Assembly: GCF_000022325.1 (NCBI RefSeq)
Contig: NC_012034.1
Span: 186,001 to 250,000, forward strand
From: Caldicellulosiruptor bescii DSM 6725
GTDB lineage: Bacteria; Bacillota; Thermoanaerobacteria; Caldicellulosiruptorales; Caldicellulosiruptoraceae
Direction: 5' to 3'
Length of the DNA: 64,000 bases
Both the position numbers and the translations under genes were made by a program. How positions within the stretch are numbered: the first letter of the stretch is position 1; every line of letters begins with the position of its first letter. This document shows positions 35,505-47,135 of the stretch, in pieces. The notes under the pieces were generated by a model. The model was not told where the DNA came from and made no database searches. It was given only the letters and a program-made list of their open reading frames with translations.

Positions 35505-36425
35505 ATGCAAAGAACTAATTTATTAAAAATATTTCCAAAAAGAAAGCTTACTCTTAGGCAAAAAGAAGCGTTATACGGCAGATTATTTATCCTGCCATGG
35601 CTAATTGGACTTGTTATATTCTTTATAATTCCTTTTATAAATTCCATATATTACACGTTTCACAAAATAAGATTAGGCGACAATGGTTTGGAGTTTGAAT
35701 TTATTGGATGGGAAAATTATATATATGCGTTTACAAAGGACCCCGACTATTTAAAAAATTTGACATCGTCTATAACAAATATGCTGTATGAAGTTCCTAT
35801 AGTAATAATTTTCAGTGTTTTTGTTGCATATTTGTTAAAAGATGATTTCAAGGGAAGAACCTTTGCCAGAACCATATTTTTCTTTCCGGTAATTATAGCA
35901 TCAGGAGTTGTTATAACGGTATTGAAAGAAAACGTCCTTGGAAGCAACACATCAAGCATGGTGGCTTCATCTACAACAATTTTTAAGGCTGAGAATTTGA
36001 GAGCGGTTATGATAAACGCAGGTGTACCAAGATGGTTCAGTATGTATATTGTCGACATAGTAAATAAGATATTTGACCTGACATGGAGGTCTGGGGTTCA
36101 GATACTTTTGATACTTGCAGCGCTACACAACATTCCAAAAAGTTTTTATGAAGTTGCAATAATTGAAGGTGCGACAGAATGGGAGAAGTTTTGGAAGATA
36201 ACTTTTCCAATGATTTCGCCCACAATACTTGTTGCAGTCATATATTCAATAATTGATTATTTTACTGACTATGGCAACCAAGTAATGAGAATGGTTGTAA
36301 ATCAGGCGAATAACGGGAAGTTTGAATATAGTACAACTTTAGCAATAACCTATTTCTTAGTGGTTATGATAATAATTTTAATTGTAAACAGAATAATTGG
36401 TAAAAGGGTTGTTTACTTAACTTAA
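35505..36425 (+). CDS. Sugar ABC transporter permease (MalF/LplB-like)
   Basis: This 306-residue permease has six helices and the EAA loop FYEVAIIEGATEWEKFWKITFPMISP. An extended periplasmic-side loop near residues 130-190 is typical of the LplB-like group that works with large binding proteins. It pairs with the next permease and with the binding protein at 37.5 kb to form the second importer of the locus. It lies 7 bp after the DUF5696 gene. Confidence 0.9.
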   Translation: MQRTNLLKIFPKRKLTLRQKEALYGRLFILPWLIGLVIFFIIPFINSIYYTFHKIRLGDNGLEFEFIGWENYIYAFTKDPDYLKNLTSSITNMLYEVPIVIIFSVFVAYLLKDDFKGRTFARTIFFFPVIIASGVVITVLKENVLGSNTSSMVASSTTIFKAENLRAVMINAGVPRWFSMYIVDIVNKIFDLTWRSGVQILLILAALHNIPKSFYEVAIIEGATEWEKFWKITFPMISPTILVAVIYSIIDYFTDYGNQVMRMVVNQANNGKFEYSTTLAITYFLVVMIIILIVNRIIGKRVVYLT

Positions 36426-36454
36426 ATTTGATTTATGAAGAGAGGCGAGATTAA

Positions 36455-37474
36455 ATGAAAGTTGCAAGAGCAATTAAGCTCAACTATACCTTTGAAAAGT
36501 TTAGAATTACAGATGTTTCAAAGCTAGTATTCAAAAAAAATCTATTTATAGTTTTAAAGAAGCTATTTCTGTACACATTCATAATATGCATGAGCTACAT
36601 ACTATTGTATCCAATACTATTTCTAATAAGTAATGCACTAAGGGCAAAAGAGGATTTGTTTGACCCGAGCGTTATATGGATACCGAAGCATATAACTTTT
36701 AAAAACTTTGAATATGCCAATATGCTTTTATCATACCCATTGGCAATAAAAAATACGTTAATTATCCTAATTCCATCGGTTATTATTCAGACATTCATAT
36801 GCATGATGGTCGGGTATGGTTTTGCTAGGTTTAGATTTGCAGAAAGAGAGTTATTATTCGGGATATTGCTTTTTACAATTATTGTTCCAATGCAAACAAT
36901 AATAGTCCCACTTTATATGAAATTTAGATATTTTGATTTTCTTTACATTGGCAAACTTATAGGAATTTTTACTGGAAAACCAATGACAATAAATTTGCTT
37001 GATACACCTTGGCCATTTTATATACTGAATTTTTTCGGGATGGGAATAAGGTCAAGTTTGTACATCTTTGTTTTCAGGCAATTCTTTAGAAATATGCCAG
37101 TTGAATTGGAGGAAGCAGCAAAGATTGACGGATGCGGACCATTTTCAACATTTTTGAGAATAATGGTTCCTAACGCGACAGGAGCAATAATAACAATTTT
37201 GCTCTTTACAATAGTATGGCACTGGAACGACTATTATGTTTCGGCTATGTTCTGTAATGAGAATTTGCCTGTATCAGTAATGTTAACCGCACTCAACAAC
37301 AGGATGAGCATGATTCAGGATGCATATGGTTTTTCATCAGATGATATTTACCTGATTGGTTCTAATGTACTTGAAGCAGGGTGTTTGATGGTAATTTTAC
37401 CACTGATTATTGTGTATATCATTGGACAGAGATATTTTACTGAAAGTATTGAACGTACAGGTATAGTTGGTTAA
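36455..37474 (+). CDS. Sugar ABC transporter permease (MalG/YtcP-like)
   Basis: The 339-residue protein has an N-terminal extension of about 30 residues, six helices and the EAA loop ELEEAAKIDGCGPFSTFLRIMVPNATG. It is the second permease of the second importer. RBS AAGAGAGGCGAG precedes the ATG. A 10-bp hairpin separates it from the binding-protein gene. Confidence 0.9.
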   Translation: MKVARAIKLNYTFEKFRITDVSKLVFKKNLFIVLKKLFLYTFIICMSYILLYPILFLISNALRAKEDLFDPSVIWIPKHITFKNFEYANMLLSYPLAIKNTLIILIPSVIIQTFICMMVGYGFARFRFAERELLFGILLFTIIVPMQTIIVPLYMKFRYFDFLYIGKLIGIFTGKPMTINLLDTPWPFYILNFFGMGIRSSLYIFVFRQFFRNMPVELEEAAKIDGCGPFSTFLRIMVPNATGAIITILLFTIVWHWNDYYVSAMFCNENLPVSVMLTALNNRMSMIQDAYGFSSDDIYLIGSNVLEAGCLMVILPLIIVYIIGQRYFTESIERTGIVG

Positions 37475-37484
37475 AAAATTGGGC

Positions 37485-37516
37485 TTTAATCCCCATAAAA
37501 ACAGTAGGGGATTAAA
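37485..37516 (+). other. Intercistronic hairpin before the second binding-protein gene
   Basis: TTTAATCCCC (37485-37494) pairs perfectly with GGGGATTAAA (37507-37516). No T-run follows, so it is more likely an mRNA stabiliser or processing site than a terminator. Confidence 0.6.
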
Positions 37517-37548
37517 AATAAAAAACATGAATGAGGAGGTTTGAGATT

Positions 37549-39336
37549 ATGGTAAGACCAAAGATTGTTAAAAGAATTATTTCGGTTTTAGTAGCTATTT
37601 GTATGCTTGCTTCAGTTGCTTTGATTGTGGGCAAGTCTCCACAAAGAGTGCAAGCGTCATCAAAACTTGGTGACATTTCATTCTTAAGACCTGGTTTTTC
37701 TAAAGAGAGTTTAAAAAGTACTGACATTTTCAACAAAGCAGTTGCAAAGGCAATTGAAGACTATCAGAAAAAATATGGTGGAAAAGTAAACATAGTATAT
37801 TCTGACTGGAACAACTGGCAAACAAAGATAATTGCAAGGATGGCTGCAGGTGATCCAATCGATGTTATTTTTGGAGGAACCGGGACATTTCCGGCATTTT
37901 ACAACAGAGGGCTTGTACAACCACTTGATAAGTATGTTGATTTGAAAGCTCCATATATAAACAAAAGAGCAATGGACTATGCATTCAAGTACAATGGTCA
38001 CTACTATTTAGCAAGCCAGAAAGGTTCGAATGTTCCATGGCTGGTTATATATAACAAAGACTTAATGTTAGAAGAAGGTATTGATGAAGAAGAAATGCCG
38101 CTTGCTCTTTACAAGAAGGGAAGATGGAACTGGGATACATTTGCCGCACTTGCTAAGAAGCTGACAGCTGATACAAATAAAGATGGAAAGATTGATAGGT
38201 ATGGTGTAAACTTCTGGGCAGCAACAGCTATTGTATACGCAAACGGCACACAGTTTGTTAAGGTTGATTCATCTGGTAAAGGCAAGGTAAACTTTGATAA
38301 TCCAGCGCTTCAGAGAGCATTGAACTTCTACAAAAAGGGTGCAAAAGAAGGCTGGCTTGCTAGAGACTGGGATATAACAGTTTCTGGTTTGAAGAAGAGA
38401 CAAACTGTAATGCTTGTTGCACCACAATATAAATTTGATCAGGACAAGAGAGAGGTTGAAGATGAGCTTGAAGCTGCTCCATTGCCACTTGGACCAGACA
38501 ACAAGTCAGGGCTTTATCCATTCGATGCAGACGGGTATGGCATTATGAAGGGTTCAAAGAATCCAGTTGGTGCTGGAAAGTTTATTAACCTGTTATTAGA
38601 AAGCGTCCAAAAGAATCATGATGATGTCAATGCAAAAAATAGACCAAAATACTTAGTAGATTTTGTTAATAAGCTTGCAGAAAAATCTTTCTATCCAGGC
38701 TTAGGAGAGTCAATGCTTGGTATGCCACACTGGGATATATTCGGAAGAGTTGACAGTTCTGACTCTGTTGCAGCTGCATTGTCAAGTTTGAGACCTCAAG
38801 TTGAAAAGAACGTCAAAGAAGCTTCAGCTGGTGCTATTAATGCAGTTTACAAACCATTCAAGCCATTTACAATTAACTTTGAGGATGGAAAATTAGATAC
38901 ATTCAAAGTTTTAGATACATCAAAGAAGACAGTTAAACTTTCAATTGCTTCAGGTAAAGAAGCTATAAAAGGAAAATCCTTGAAGGTAACTTGGGACCAA
39001 GGAAAAGACGGTGGCGAGATTTATGTAGTAACAGCACCAGAAAAGGTTAAGATATACGGGTGGCATGACTATACTGTAAGCTTTGATGTCAAAGTCTTGA
39101 AAGCACCAAAAGCTGGCAAGACGACAGTTGTATGTTCAATCCTCAATGATACAAAACCAAATGCAACATCTTATGGCAGCATTACAAAGACAATTGATAA
39201 AGGTCAGACTGTCTACCATGTAGAAGGTAATATTACAAATATTCCAGATAACTCTGACAAGATGTGCTTGAGAATTGGCGTTCAAGAAGGAGTAGACTTT
39301 GTAATTGATAATATTAAGGTTGTAGAACTTGAATAA
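37549..39336 (+). CDS. ABC importer solute-binding protein with C-terminal CBM-like module
   Basis: The start is the ATG at 37549 after GGAGGTTTGAG; an ATG at 37531 would include the ribosome site. The 595-residue protein has a signal peptide ending near VQASS, a family 1 binding domain (about 30-430: VIFGGTGTFPAFYNRGLVQPLDKYV, VPWLVIYNKDLM, GDPIDVIF) and a C-terminal beta-sandwich (about 440-595) ending VDFVIDNIKVVELE, like CBM22/CBM4_9 modules. No standard lipobox is visible. Flanking mRNA hairpins may raise its expression over the permeases. Confidence 0.88.
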   Translation: MVRPKIVKRIISVLVAICMLASVALIVGKSPQRVQASSKLGDISFLRPGFSKESLKSTDIFNKAVAKAIEDYQKKYGGKVNIVYSDWNNWQTKIIARMAAGDPIDVIFGGTGTFPAFYNRGLVQPLDKYVDLKAPYINKRAMDYAFKYNGHYYLASQKGSNVPWLVIYNKDLMLEEGIDEEEMPLALYKKGRWNWDTFAALAKKLTADTNKDGKIDRYGVNFWAATAIVYANGTQFVKVDSSGKGKVNFDNPALQRALNFYKKGAKEGWLARDWDITVSGLKKRQTVMLVAPQYKFDQDKREVEDELEAAPLPLGPDNKSGLYPFDADGYGIMKGSKNPVGAGKFINLLLESVQKNHDDVNAKNRPKYLVDFVNKLAEKSFYPGLGESMLGMPHWDIFGRVDSSDSVAAALSSLRPQVEKNVKEASAGAINAVYKPFKPFTINFEDGKLDTFKVLDTSKKTVKLSIASGKEAIKGKSLKVTWDQGKDGGEIYVVTAPEKVKIYGWHDYTVSFDVKVLKAPKAGKTTVVCSILNDTKPNATSYGSITKTIDKGQTVYHVEGNITNIPDNSDKMCLRIGVQEGVDFVIDNIKVVELE

Positions 39337-39352
39337 TTATAAAATGTGACAC

Positions 39353-39397
39353 TTATTACAGGGCATACTCATAAAATAAGAGTATGCCCTGTAATAA
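39353..39397 (+). other. Large intercistronic hairpin after the second binding-protein gene
   Basis: An 18-bp perfect stem (39353-39370 with 39380-39397) around a 9-nt loop, core ACAGGGCATACTC. The 3' side is CAAATATTTC, not a T-run, so it should protect the upstream message or cause only partial termination before the GH43 gene. Confidence 0.75.
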
Positions 39398-39441
39398 CAA
39401 ATATTTCTAGTGTATTTAAAGTAGTGAAGGTAGTGAATCAT

Positions 39442-42400
39442 ATGAAGATTTTGAGGATGTTTAAAAATTTAATTATAGAAACAATCATTTTGAGTATGAT
39501 ACTATGGTTGTTTTTTAGTCATAACGCAAGCTTTATTTCTGCCGTAGGAGGAGAAGCATTGAGAGGGGGAACAGCTGCAACAAATCCGATAATTCTTGCT
39601 GATATTCCTGATCCTGACATTGTTAGAGTTGGAAAAGACTATTACATGGTCAGCACCACAATGCATATGACACCAGGTGTTCCAATTATGCATTCAACAG
39701 ATCTTGTGAACTGGAGGATAATTGGCTATGTTTATGACAGGTTAGAAGAAAATGATGCACATAATTTAAAAAATGGTCAAAACGTTTACGGAAAAGGGCA
39801 ATGGGCACCTTGTATAAGATACCATAAAGGTAAATTTTATGTAATATTTGCTTCATTAGATTCTGGCAAGACTTACTTGTTTAGCTCAGCGAAAATTACG
39901 GGACCATGGGAGAGGGTGGAATTTCACGAATATCTCCATGATCCAACCCTTTTATTTGATGATGATGGGAAAGTCTACATTATATACGGTAATAAAGAAA
40001 TAAGAATTAGAGAATTAACTCCAGATTTAAAAGCTTTTAATCCACTGGGACTGAACAAGGTAATTATTAAATCTAAAATTGAAGGACTTGAGGAAGGTTC
40101 ACATGCTTACAAAATAAACGGTAGGTACTACATAACAACAATTCGGTGGGAAAAAGGAAAAATAAGAGAAGAATGTATATACAGATCAGATAGAATTGAT
40201 GGGCCATATGAAGGGAAAGTTGTACTCAGTGATACCATGGGATACAAGAATAACGGTGTTGCACAGGGAGGACTTATCGATACACCGGATGGAAAATGGT
40301 TTTCAATGCTTTTTCAAGACCATGACGCAGTTGGGCGTGTTCCAGTTCTTGTGCCTGTCAGGTGGAAAAATGGATGGCCAGTCTTTGGAGATGAAAATGG
40401 TAAAGTTCCGATAAGATTTGTAAAGCCGGGCAGGAGCAGTTTTGAAACTGAAATTGTGAAAAGCGATGAGTTTTACCAAGAAAAAATAGAAACAAATTTC
40501 AGAAGATTTGAAGTTGAGAGAAATTTGGAAATTACAGCACAAGAAGAGCTTGCAGTAAACGGCGATTTTAAAAGGGGGAAAGTTGGCTGGAAAGGCAAAG
40601 ATGGTTCAAAGGTGGAAGTTGTGAAAGAAGAAAACAGAAATGTTCTTCATGTCTATTCTATTTCAGACCAAGGTACAGGAGTGCAACAAAACTTTACTGG
40701 TAAAATTATGAAAGGAAAAAAATATAAATCTGTTTTTAGAGTTAAATACACAAAAGGTGCTGAAACTGTAGAATTTGTCTTATGTGCAAGACTGTCAAAT
40801 GGAAATAATGTGATTTCCAAAGAGCTTGTAAAGGGATTGGCGCAAAAAAATGAATGGACAACAATATCTAGTATATTTGAGATTGACCAGAATTTTGATA
40901 CAATATCATTATTAGTAAAAGTTTTATCTATTGGAAATAAACAGGAGAAAGTAACCGAATTTTATGTGGACTTTTTCTCTGTAAAAGAGGTGCTTTTTAC
41001 AAGTAAAGAACCAGAACAAGTAGCACCAAATGGTTCGGTATTAAACTTGACGTGGCAATGGAATCATAACCCTGATAACACAAAGTGGTCTTTGCTTGAA
41101 AGAAAAGGCTTTCTTAGATTAAGAACTTGTGATGTGGTAAATGATATACAGCAGGCAAGAAATACGTTGACTCAGCGAACTATAGGTCCAAAATGTTCAG
41201 GATGGATACTTATGGATGTAAGTAAGATGAATGATGGGGATGTTGCTGGACTTGCTGCATTTCAAAAAGAGTATGGGTTTATCGGTGTTTCAAAGCAGAG
41301 AAACAAATATTATATAATAATGGTTGATAAAGGGAAAGAAGTTGCAAGAGAAAATTTACAGCAAATGATGGTGTATTTAAAGATTGATTTTGATTTTGAA
41401 GTTGATAAAGCATATTTCTACTACAGCTATGATGGAATTAATTGGACGAAATGTGGTTCTGAACTTGAAATGAAGTATACCTTGCCCCAGCATTTTATGG
41501 GATACAGATTTGCAATATTCAATTTTGCGACAAAAAAGCCAGGCGGTTATGTTGATATAGATTTCTTTAAATTTGAGAATAAACTAACTGGCATAAAAAC
41601 AGAAAATTATTTGAAGGCATATTTTGATAAAACTGAAATTTTACTTGATAACTCTACTGATAAAAAATATCAAGTTTCTATTTGCGTAAATTCTCTTCCT
41701 AAGAATGAAAAAATAGAACAAGTTGAACTTTTGTTGAACCATCCTGAATGGATTGATGTTGCTGGCATAAAAAAAGAAAATAAGCTGCTTGAAAATGCAA
41801 TTGTAAAAGTAATTAAAAGAGAAGCAAATCAGACAACAATTTCAATTTCTAACATAAAAAAAGAGCTTATAGACAAAGATAATAAATGGCAGAGAATAGT
41901 AAATATTCAACTAAAACAAAAAATAAAACTATCAGAGTCAAATAAAGGTGAAATATCAATTAAATCATTTGTTTTACAAACAGAGAAAGAAAAAATTAGT
42001 TATGGGAGTGACGCTGCAGTGACAAAGGTAGAATACACTGCACCTAAAGTACCAATAGGTAAAATTCCACCTAATGCAAATCCTCTAATTTCACACAAGT
42101 TTGGTGCTGACCCCGCTGTTCTTGTTTACAATGATAGGGTATATGTTTATCTTACAAACGACATTTTAGAGTATGACGCAGACGGAAATATTGTGGACAA
42201 TACCTATAGTAAGATAAATAAAATTACTGTTATTTCTTCTGAAGACCTTGTCAATTGGACAGACCATGGAGAGATTGAAGTTGCAGGACCAAATGGAGTT
42301 GCAAAATGGGCAACTCAGTCATGGGCTCCAAGCATTGCTTACAAAAAAATAAATGGCAAAGATAAATTCTTCCTGTACTTTGCAAATAACGCAAGCGGTA

Positions 42401-43458
42401 TAGGTGTTTTGACAAGCGACAGTCCAATAGGTCCATGGGTGGATCCTCTTGGAAGACCATTAATTTCAAGGTCTACACCGGGAGTAGAAGGCGTTGTTTG
42501 GCTATTTGACCCTGCAGTCTTGGTAGATGATGATGGAAAGGCATACATTTACTTTGGCGGTGGAGTTCCGCAAGGACAAGACCAAATGCCAAATACTGCA
42601 CGTGTTATGCAACTGGGTGATGATATGATAAGTGTTGTAGGAAGTGCAAAAACCATTCATGCACCATTTATGTTTGAAGATTCTGGTATTAACAAGATAA
42701 ATGGAATTTACTGTTATTCCTACTGCACAAACTTTTATGGTGGATCAAGACCACAGGGAAGTCCACCTGCTGGTGTAATAGCTTACATGATTAGTAAAAA
42801 TCCTATGGGGCCATGGGAATACAGAGGAGTTATACTCAACAATCCTGGATATTTCTTTGGAGTTGGTGGCAATAATCATCACCAGATTTTTATGTTTAAA
42901 GGTAAATGGTATATTACATATCATGCGCAAACTCTTGCAAAAGATATGGGTGCAGCTAAAGGATACAGGTCACCGCATATAAACGAGGTTGTTATTGAGG
43001 GTGATAAGATCAGAGAGGTTGTTGCGGATTATAAAGGTGTCAATCAAGTAAAGCTGTTTGATCCGTATAGACTGGTTGAAGCTGAGACATTTGCATGGTG
43101 TGCAGGTGTGTCCACAAAGAAAGCAGATGCAAGTAACAACATGTGTCTTACTGATATTAATGATGGTGATTGGATAGCTCTTTCAAAAGTAGATTTTGGG
43201 AATGCTGGAGCAAAAAAGTTTGAAGCGATTGTGAATAATGTAAATGGTGAAAGCTTAATAGAGATAAAGCTTGATTCTTTAGATGGGAGAACCATTGCAG
43301 TTGTGGAAGTCAAACATCAGCAAGAATTTTTATCCAAGTGGACAAAGGTAGAAACAAAGGTTGAAAAAGTAACAGGAGTGCATGATTTGTATTTTGTTTT
43401 CAGAGGTAAAAAACAAAATAAATTGTTTGATATGGACTATTGGAGATTTATGAAATGA
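39442..43458 (+). CDS. Exported multidomain hemicellulase: GH43 - CBM - beta-sandwich - GH43 - CBM6
   Basis: I choose the ATG at 39442 (GAAGGTAGTG upstream); frames further up run through the hairpin. The 1338-residue protein has a signal anchor (about 1-35), a first GH43 propeller (about 45-350; Asp of IPDPDIV, Asp of [11 protein letters not shown], Glu of [10 protein letters not shown]), a CBM22/CBM4_9-like module (about 364-520), a GH43-associated sandwich (about 530-740), an Ig/cohesin-like domain (about 745-885), a second GH43 (about 890-1195; [28 protein letters not shown]) and a CBM6 (about 1200-1338; [11 protein letters not shown]). It should release xylose and arabinose from arabinoxylan outside the cell. 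There are no SLH repeats. Confidence 0.92.
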   Translation: MKILRMFKNLIIETIILSMILWLFFSHNASFISAVGGEALRGGTAATNPIILADIPDPDIVRVGKDYYMVSTTMHMTPGVPIMHSTDLVNWRIIGYVYDRLEENDAHNLKNGQNVYGKGQWAPCIRYHKGKFYVIFASLDSGKTYLFSSAKITGPWERVEFHEYLHDPTLLFDDDGKVYIIYGNKEIRIRELTPDLKAFNPLGLNKVIIKSKIEGLEEGSHAYKINGRYYITTIRWEKGKIREECIYRSDRIDGPYEGKVVLSDTMGYKNNGVAQGGLIDTPDGKWFSMLFQDHDAVGRVPVLVPVRWKNGWPVFGDENGKVPIRFVKPGRSSFETEIVKSDEFYQEKIETNFRRFEVERNLEITAQEELAVNGDFKRGKVGWKGKDGSKVEVVKEENRNVLHVYSISDQGTGVQQNFTGKIMKGKKYKSVFRVKYTKGAETVEFVLCARLSNGNNVISKELVKGLAQKNEWTTISSIFEIDQNFDTISLLVKVLSIGNKQEKVTEFYVDFFSVKEVLFTSKEPEQVAPNGSVLNLTWQWNHNPDNTKWSLLERKGFLRLRTCDVVNDIQQARNTLTQRTIGPKCSGWILMDVSKMNDGDVAGLAAFQKEYGFIGVSKQRNKYYIIMVDKGKEVARENLQQMMVYLKIDFDFEVDKAYFYYSYDGINWTKCGSELEMKYTLPQHFMGYRFAIFNFATKKPGGYVDIDFFKFENKLTGIKTENYLKAYFDKTEILLDNSTDKKYQVSICVNSLPKNEKIEQVELLLNHPEWIDVAGIKKENKLLENAIVKVIKREANQTTISISNIKKELIDKDNKWQRIVNIQLKQKIKLSESNKGEISIKSFVLQTEKEKISYGSDAAVTKVEYTAPKVPIGKIPPNANPLISHKFGADPAVLVYNDRVYVYLTNDILEYDADGNIVDNTYSKINKITVISSEDLVNWTDHGEIEVAGPNGVAKWATQSWAPSIAYKKINGKDKFFLYFANNASGIGVLTSDSPIGPWVDPLGRPLISRSTPGVEGVVWLFDPAVLVDDDGKAYIYFGGGVPQGQDQMPNTARVMQLGDDMISVVGSAKTIHAPFMFEDSGINKINGIYCYSYCTNFYGGSRPQGSPPAGVIAYMISKNPMGPWEYRGVILNNPGYFFGVGGNNHHQIFMFKGKWYITYHAQTLAKDMGAAKGYRSPHINEVVIEGDKIREVVADYKGVNQVKLFDPYRLVEAETFAWCAGVSTKKADASNNMCLTDINDGDWIALSKVDFGNAGAKKFEAIVNNVNGESLIEIKLDSLDGRTIAVVEVKHQQEFLSKWTKVETKVEKVTGVHDLYFVFRGKKQNKLFDMDYWRFMK

Positions 43459-43474
43459 AAGGAGTAACTGGGAG

Positions 43475-45568
43475 ATGAAAAAAAGGAAATTCAAAATATT
43501 ATATTTATTTTTAATTATAGTACTTTCTGTATCATTTATTATATCAATAGTTTTTCCATCATTTTTTAAGGCGGCACAGACAACCTCAACAAACATAAAC
43601 TTTGAAGGAAGAGACAAGTTAACATTTTTTGCATATGGCAAAGCAAAAATAACAATAGACCAAAACATAGCACAAGAAGGAAAAAAGAGTATAAAAGTTA
43701 CAGACAGGAAAAGTGTATGGGATAGCTTTGGGATAGATGTAAAAGATGTTTTACAAAGAGGAAAAACATGGGTGGTATCAGCCTATGTAAAACATAAGGG
43801 GAAGAAGCCGATAGAATTTTCAATAACAGCTATTTATAATGACGGCAGGGGGTTAAAGTACCTTCAGCTTGGTGAGAAAATTGTCATACCAAACAAATGG
43901 GACAAAATTGTTGCTAAGTGGAAACCAACGTTAAAAAACCCGATGGACTTGATTATTGCAATTCATCCAACAGTTGATAAAACAACTGCATATAATGTGG
44001 ACAATATTCAAATAATGACAGAAGAAGTTTATCAATCACAAGCTGTTGTTTTTAAAGATACATTTGAATCAAATTTGACAAACTGGCAGCCAAGAGGTGA
44101 TACTGTAAAACTAAAAATAGATAATACAAAATCGCATAATGGAAATAAGAGTCTTTATGTATCAGGTCGTTCGGCATTCTGGCATGGAGTTCAAATTCCT
44201 GTGACAAAATATCTTGTTGCTGGGAAGGTATACAAATTTAGCGTATGGCTGTATCATCAATCAATTGACAAGCAAGGTTTTGGTCTTACCATTCAAAGAA
44301 AGATGGCAAACGATGAACAATATAAATATGATTGGATAACTGGAAGCCAGATTGAAGGTGATGGCTGGGTTGAGATAAGTGGTAATTATTATGTACCAAA
44401 GGATGGCAAAATAGAAGAACTTGTATTTTGTGTTTCTTCGTGGAACCCAACATTAGCATTTTGGGTAGATGATGTTACAATATCTGATCCGTTTAAGTTA
44501 CAGGGACCTAATTATAATTTGCCGTCTTTAAAAGAGAAATATAAAGAAGATTTTAAAGTTGGTGTAGCTATTGGATATGGTGAACTTATTAGTGATATAG
44601 ACACACAATTTATCAAAAAACATTTTAACAGTATAACACCAGGCAACGAGATGAAACCCGAAAGTGTGCTAAAAGGACCAAACAACTATGACTTTACAAT
44701 AGCGGATGCATTTGTGGATTTTGCAACAAAAAATAAAATGGGTATACGCGGACATACTCTTGTCTGGCACAACCAGACACCTGATTGGTTCTTCAAAGAT
44801 GAGAATGGCAATTTTTTAAAGAAGGATGAACTTTTGAAAAGGTTAAAAAATCATATATACACAGTTGTTAGCCGGTATAAAGGCAAAATATATGCTTGGG
44901 ATGTTGTCAATGAAGCTATTGATGAAACACAACCTGATGGTTACAGAAGGTCAAACTGGTACAATATTTGTGGACCCGAATATATAGAAAAAGCGTTTAT
45001 TTGGGCACATGAGGCAGATCCACAAGCAAAGTTATTTTACAATGATTACAATACCGAAATTCCACAAAAGAGAATGTTTATATATAACATGATTAAAAAT
45101 TTGAAAGCAAAAGGTGTTCCAATACATGGTATAGGTCTTCAATGTCACATAAATATTGACAATCCTTCTGTTGAAGATATAGAGGAGACGATAAAACTAT
45201 TTAGCACAATTCCAGGGCTTGAGATTCAAATTACTGAGCTTGACATGAGCTTTTATCAATGGGGTTCTTCTGTTTATTACGCAGAGCCATCAAGAGAAAT
45301 GTTATTAAAACAGGCAAAGAAATACTATGAGTTATTTAACCTATTTAAGAAGTACAAAAATGTCATAAAAAGCGTTACATTCTGGGGGCTTAAGGATGAC
45401 AACTCTTGGCTGAGAGGAGTTTTTAACAAACCAGATTTTCCGCTTTTATTTGATGAGCATTATGATGGCAAACCTGCTTTCTGGGCGTTGATAGACTATT
45501 CAATATTACCACAAAATGCCAATTTGCCTACACCACCTGCTATTCCAAAAGTAAAGGCTAAAAAATAA
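43475..45568 (+). CDS. xynA: Extracellular endo-1,4-beta-xylanase, CBM22-CBM22-GH10
   Basis: The 697-residue protein has a signal peptide (residues 1-34), two CBM22 modules (about 38-185 and 190-345; [19 protein letters not shown] and [19 protein letters not shown] are equivalent) and a GH10 barrel (about 350-680). Acid/base is Glu480 in DVVNEAID; nucleophile is Glu588 in ITELDMS. It cuts the xylan backbone outside the cell, giving oligosaccharides for the importers. It has no SLH or C-terminal CBM, so it is probably free in the medium. It begins 16 bp after the GH43 gene. Confidence 0.96.
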   Translation: MKKRKFKILYLFLIIVLSVSFIISIVFPSFFKAAQTTSTNINFEGRDKLTFFAYGKAKITIDQNIAQEGKKSIKVTDRKSVWDSFGIDVKDVLQRGKTWVVSAYVKHKGKKPIEFSITAIYNDGRGLKYLQLGEKIVIPNKWDKIVAKWKPTLKNPMDLIIAIHPTVDKTTAYNVDNIQIMTEEVYQSQAVVFKDTFESNLTNWQPRGDTVKLKIDNTKSHNGNKSLYVSGRSAFWHGVQIPVTKYLVAGKVYKFSVWLYHQSIDKQGFGLTIQRKMANDEQYKYDWITGSQIEGDGWVEISGNYYVPKDGKIEELVFCVSSWNPTLAFWVDDVTISDPFKLQGPNYNLPSLKEKYKEDFKVGVAIGYGELISDIDTQFIKKHFNSITPGNEMKPESVLKGPNNYDFTIADAFVDFATKNKMGIRGHTLVWHNQTPDWFFKDENGNFLKKDELLKRLKNHIYTVVSRYKGKIYAWDVVNEAIDETQPDGYRRSNWYNICGPEYIEKAFIWAHEADPQAKLFYNDYNTEIPQKRMFIYNMIKNLKAKGVPIHGIGLQCHINIDNPSVEDIEETIKLFSTIPGLEIQITELDMSFYQWGSSVYYAEPSREMLLKQAKKYYELFNLFKKYKNVIKSVTFWGLKDDNSWLRGVFNKPDFPLLFDEHYDGKPAFWALIDYSILPQNANLPTPPAIPKVKAKK

Positions 45569-45610
45569 TATTTTATCGTTTAACATTACATGATATTGGG
45601 GGAATAGATA

Positions 45611-47116
45611 ATGACATATGTAAAAATTGAACGAGGAAAAATATTTGGTGTATTTCCAGATAATTGGAAATTTTGTGTTGGTAGCGGTCGTATAGGGCTT
45701 GCGCTTCAAAAGGAGTATATGGAAGCATTAGAATATGTAAAAAAGCATATTGATTTTAAATATTTAAGAGCTCATGGTTTGCTTCATGACGATGTTGGAA
45801 TCTACCGCGAAGATAGTGTTGGGGATATGAAGCAGCCGTTTTACAATTTTACTTATATTGATAAGATATATGATTCATTTTTGGAGCTTGGAATACGGCC
45901 TTTTGTTGAGATAGGATTTATGCCGTCAAAACTTGCATCTGGAACACAAACAGTATTTTACTGGAGGGGTAATGTTACCCCTCCCAGTGATTATGGAAAG
46001 TGGGAGAAGCTAATTAAAGCAGTTGTTAAACACTTCATAGACAGATATGGCGAAAAAGAGGTTGAAAACTGGCCGTTTGAAATATGGAACGAACCAAATT
46101 TAAATGTATTTTGGAAAGATGCTGATCAAAATGAATATTTTAAGCTATATGAAGTGACAGCAAAGGCTATAAAAGATGTAAATGAGAATATAAAGGTTGG
46201 TGGGCCTGCAATATGTGGCGGGGCAGACCACTGGATAGACGATTTTTTGAATTTTTGTTATAAAAATAATGTTTCTGTTGATTTTGTTACACGACATGCG
46301 TATACAGCAAAACCCCCTACTTATACACCACATTTTGTTTATCACGATTTACATCCAATTGATTACATGTTAAACGAATTTAAAATGGTACGAGAGCAGG
46401 TAAAAAATTCACCGTTTCCAAATTTGCCGATACATATTACTGAATACAACAGTTCATACCATCCGCTTTGCCCTGTTCACGACACGCCGTTTAATGCGGC
46501 ATACCTTGCAAGGATATTAAGCGAAGGAGGAGATTATGTAGATTCGTTTTCTTATTGGACATTCAGTGATGTATTTGAAGAAGCAGATGTACCAAGGTCT
46601 CTGTTTCATGGTGGGTTTGGCCTTGTAGCTTTCAATAATATTCCAAAACCTGTGTTTCACATGTTTACATTTTTCAATGCAATGGGAAGAGATATTTTGT
46701 ATAGAGATGACCATATCTTGGTAACAAAAAGAGCAGATGGTTCAGTTGCGATTGTGGCATGGAATGAAGTTATAAGTAAAGAACAAGAGATTGAAAGAGA
46801 ATACAAGCTGGAAATTCCTATTGACTTTGAGGATATTTTTGTAAAGCAAAAATTAATTGACGAAGAACATGCAAATCCATGGCGTGTATGGATTGAGATG
46901 GGAAGACCAAGGTATCCGTCAAAGGAACAGATAAAAACTTTGAAGGAAATTGCAAAACCGTATGTTAGCACTTGCAGAATGAGAGCAAGAGAGGGTTATG
47001 TAACACTTAATATCAAGTTAGGTAAGAATGCAGTTGTGCTTTATGAGCTCAATAAAGTTAATGACGAGACGCATACATATATAGGGCTTGATGATAGTAA
47101 AATTCCAGGTTATTGA
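45611..47116 (+). CDS. xynB: GH39 beta-xylosidase
   Basis: The 501-residue cytosolic enzyme has no signal peptide. Acid/base is Glu161 in EIWNEPN; nucleophile is Glu278 in HITEYNSS. Both positions match well-studied thermophilic XynB enzymes. It trims xylose from the ends of imported xylo-oligosaccharides. A C-terminal beta-sandwich (about 345-501) completes the fold. The gene lies between the two GH10 genes and ends 19 bp before the cytosolic xylanase start. Confidence 0.95.
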   Translation: MTYVKIERGKIFGVFPDNWKFCVGSGRIGLALQKEYMEALEYVKKHIDFKYLRAHGLLHDDVGIYREDSVGDMKQPFYNFTYIDKIYDSFLELGIRPFVEIGFMPSKLASGTQTVFYWRGNVTPPSDYGKWEKLIKAVVKHFIDRYGEKEVENWPFEIWNEPNLNVFWKDADQNEYFKLYEVTAKAIKDVNENIKVGGPAICGGADHWIDDFLNFCYKNNVSVDFVTRHAYTAKPPTYTPHFVYHDLHPIDYMLNEFKMVREQVKNSPFPNLPIHITEYNSSYHPLCPVHDTPFNAAYLARILSEGGDYVDSFSYWTFSDVFEEADVPRSLFHGGFGLVAFNNIPKPVFHMFTFFNAMGRDILYRDDHILVTKRADGSVAIVAWNEVISKEQEIEREYKLEIPIDFEDIFVKQKLIDEEHANPWRVWIEMGRPRYPSKEQIKTLKEIAKPYVSTCRMRAREGYVTLNIKLGKNAVVLYELNKVNDETHTYIGLDDSKIPGY

Positions 47117-47135
47117 AAAAGGAGGATATTGTATA

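Noticed and set aside
39346-39441. Upstream extension of the GH43 gene from a GTG at 39346
   Set aside because: It would translate through the 18-bp hairpin and place a signal peptide inside the protein. The ATG at 39442 gives a normal exported N-terminus.
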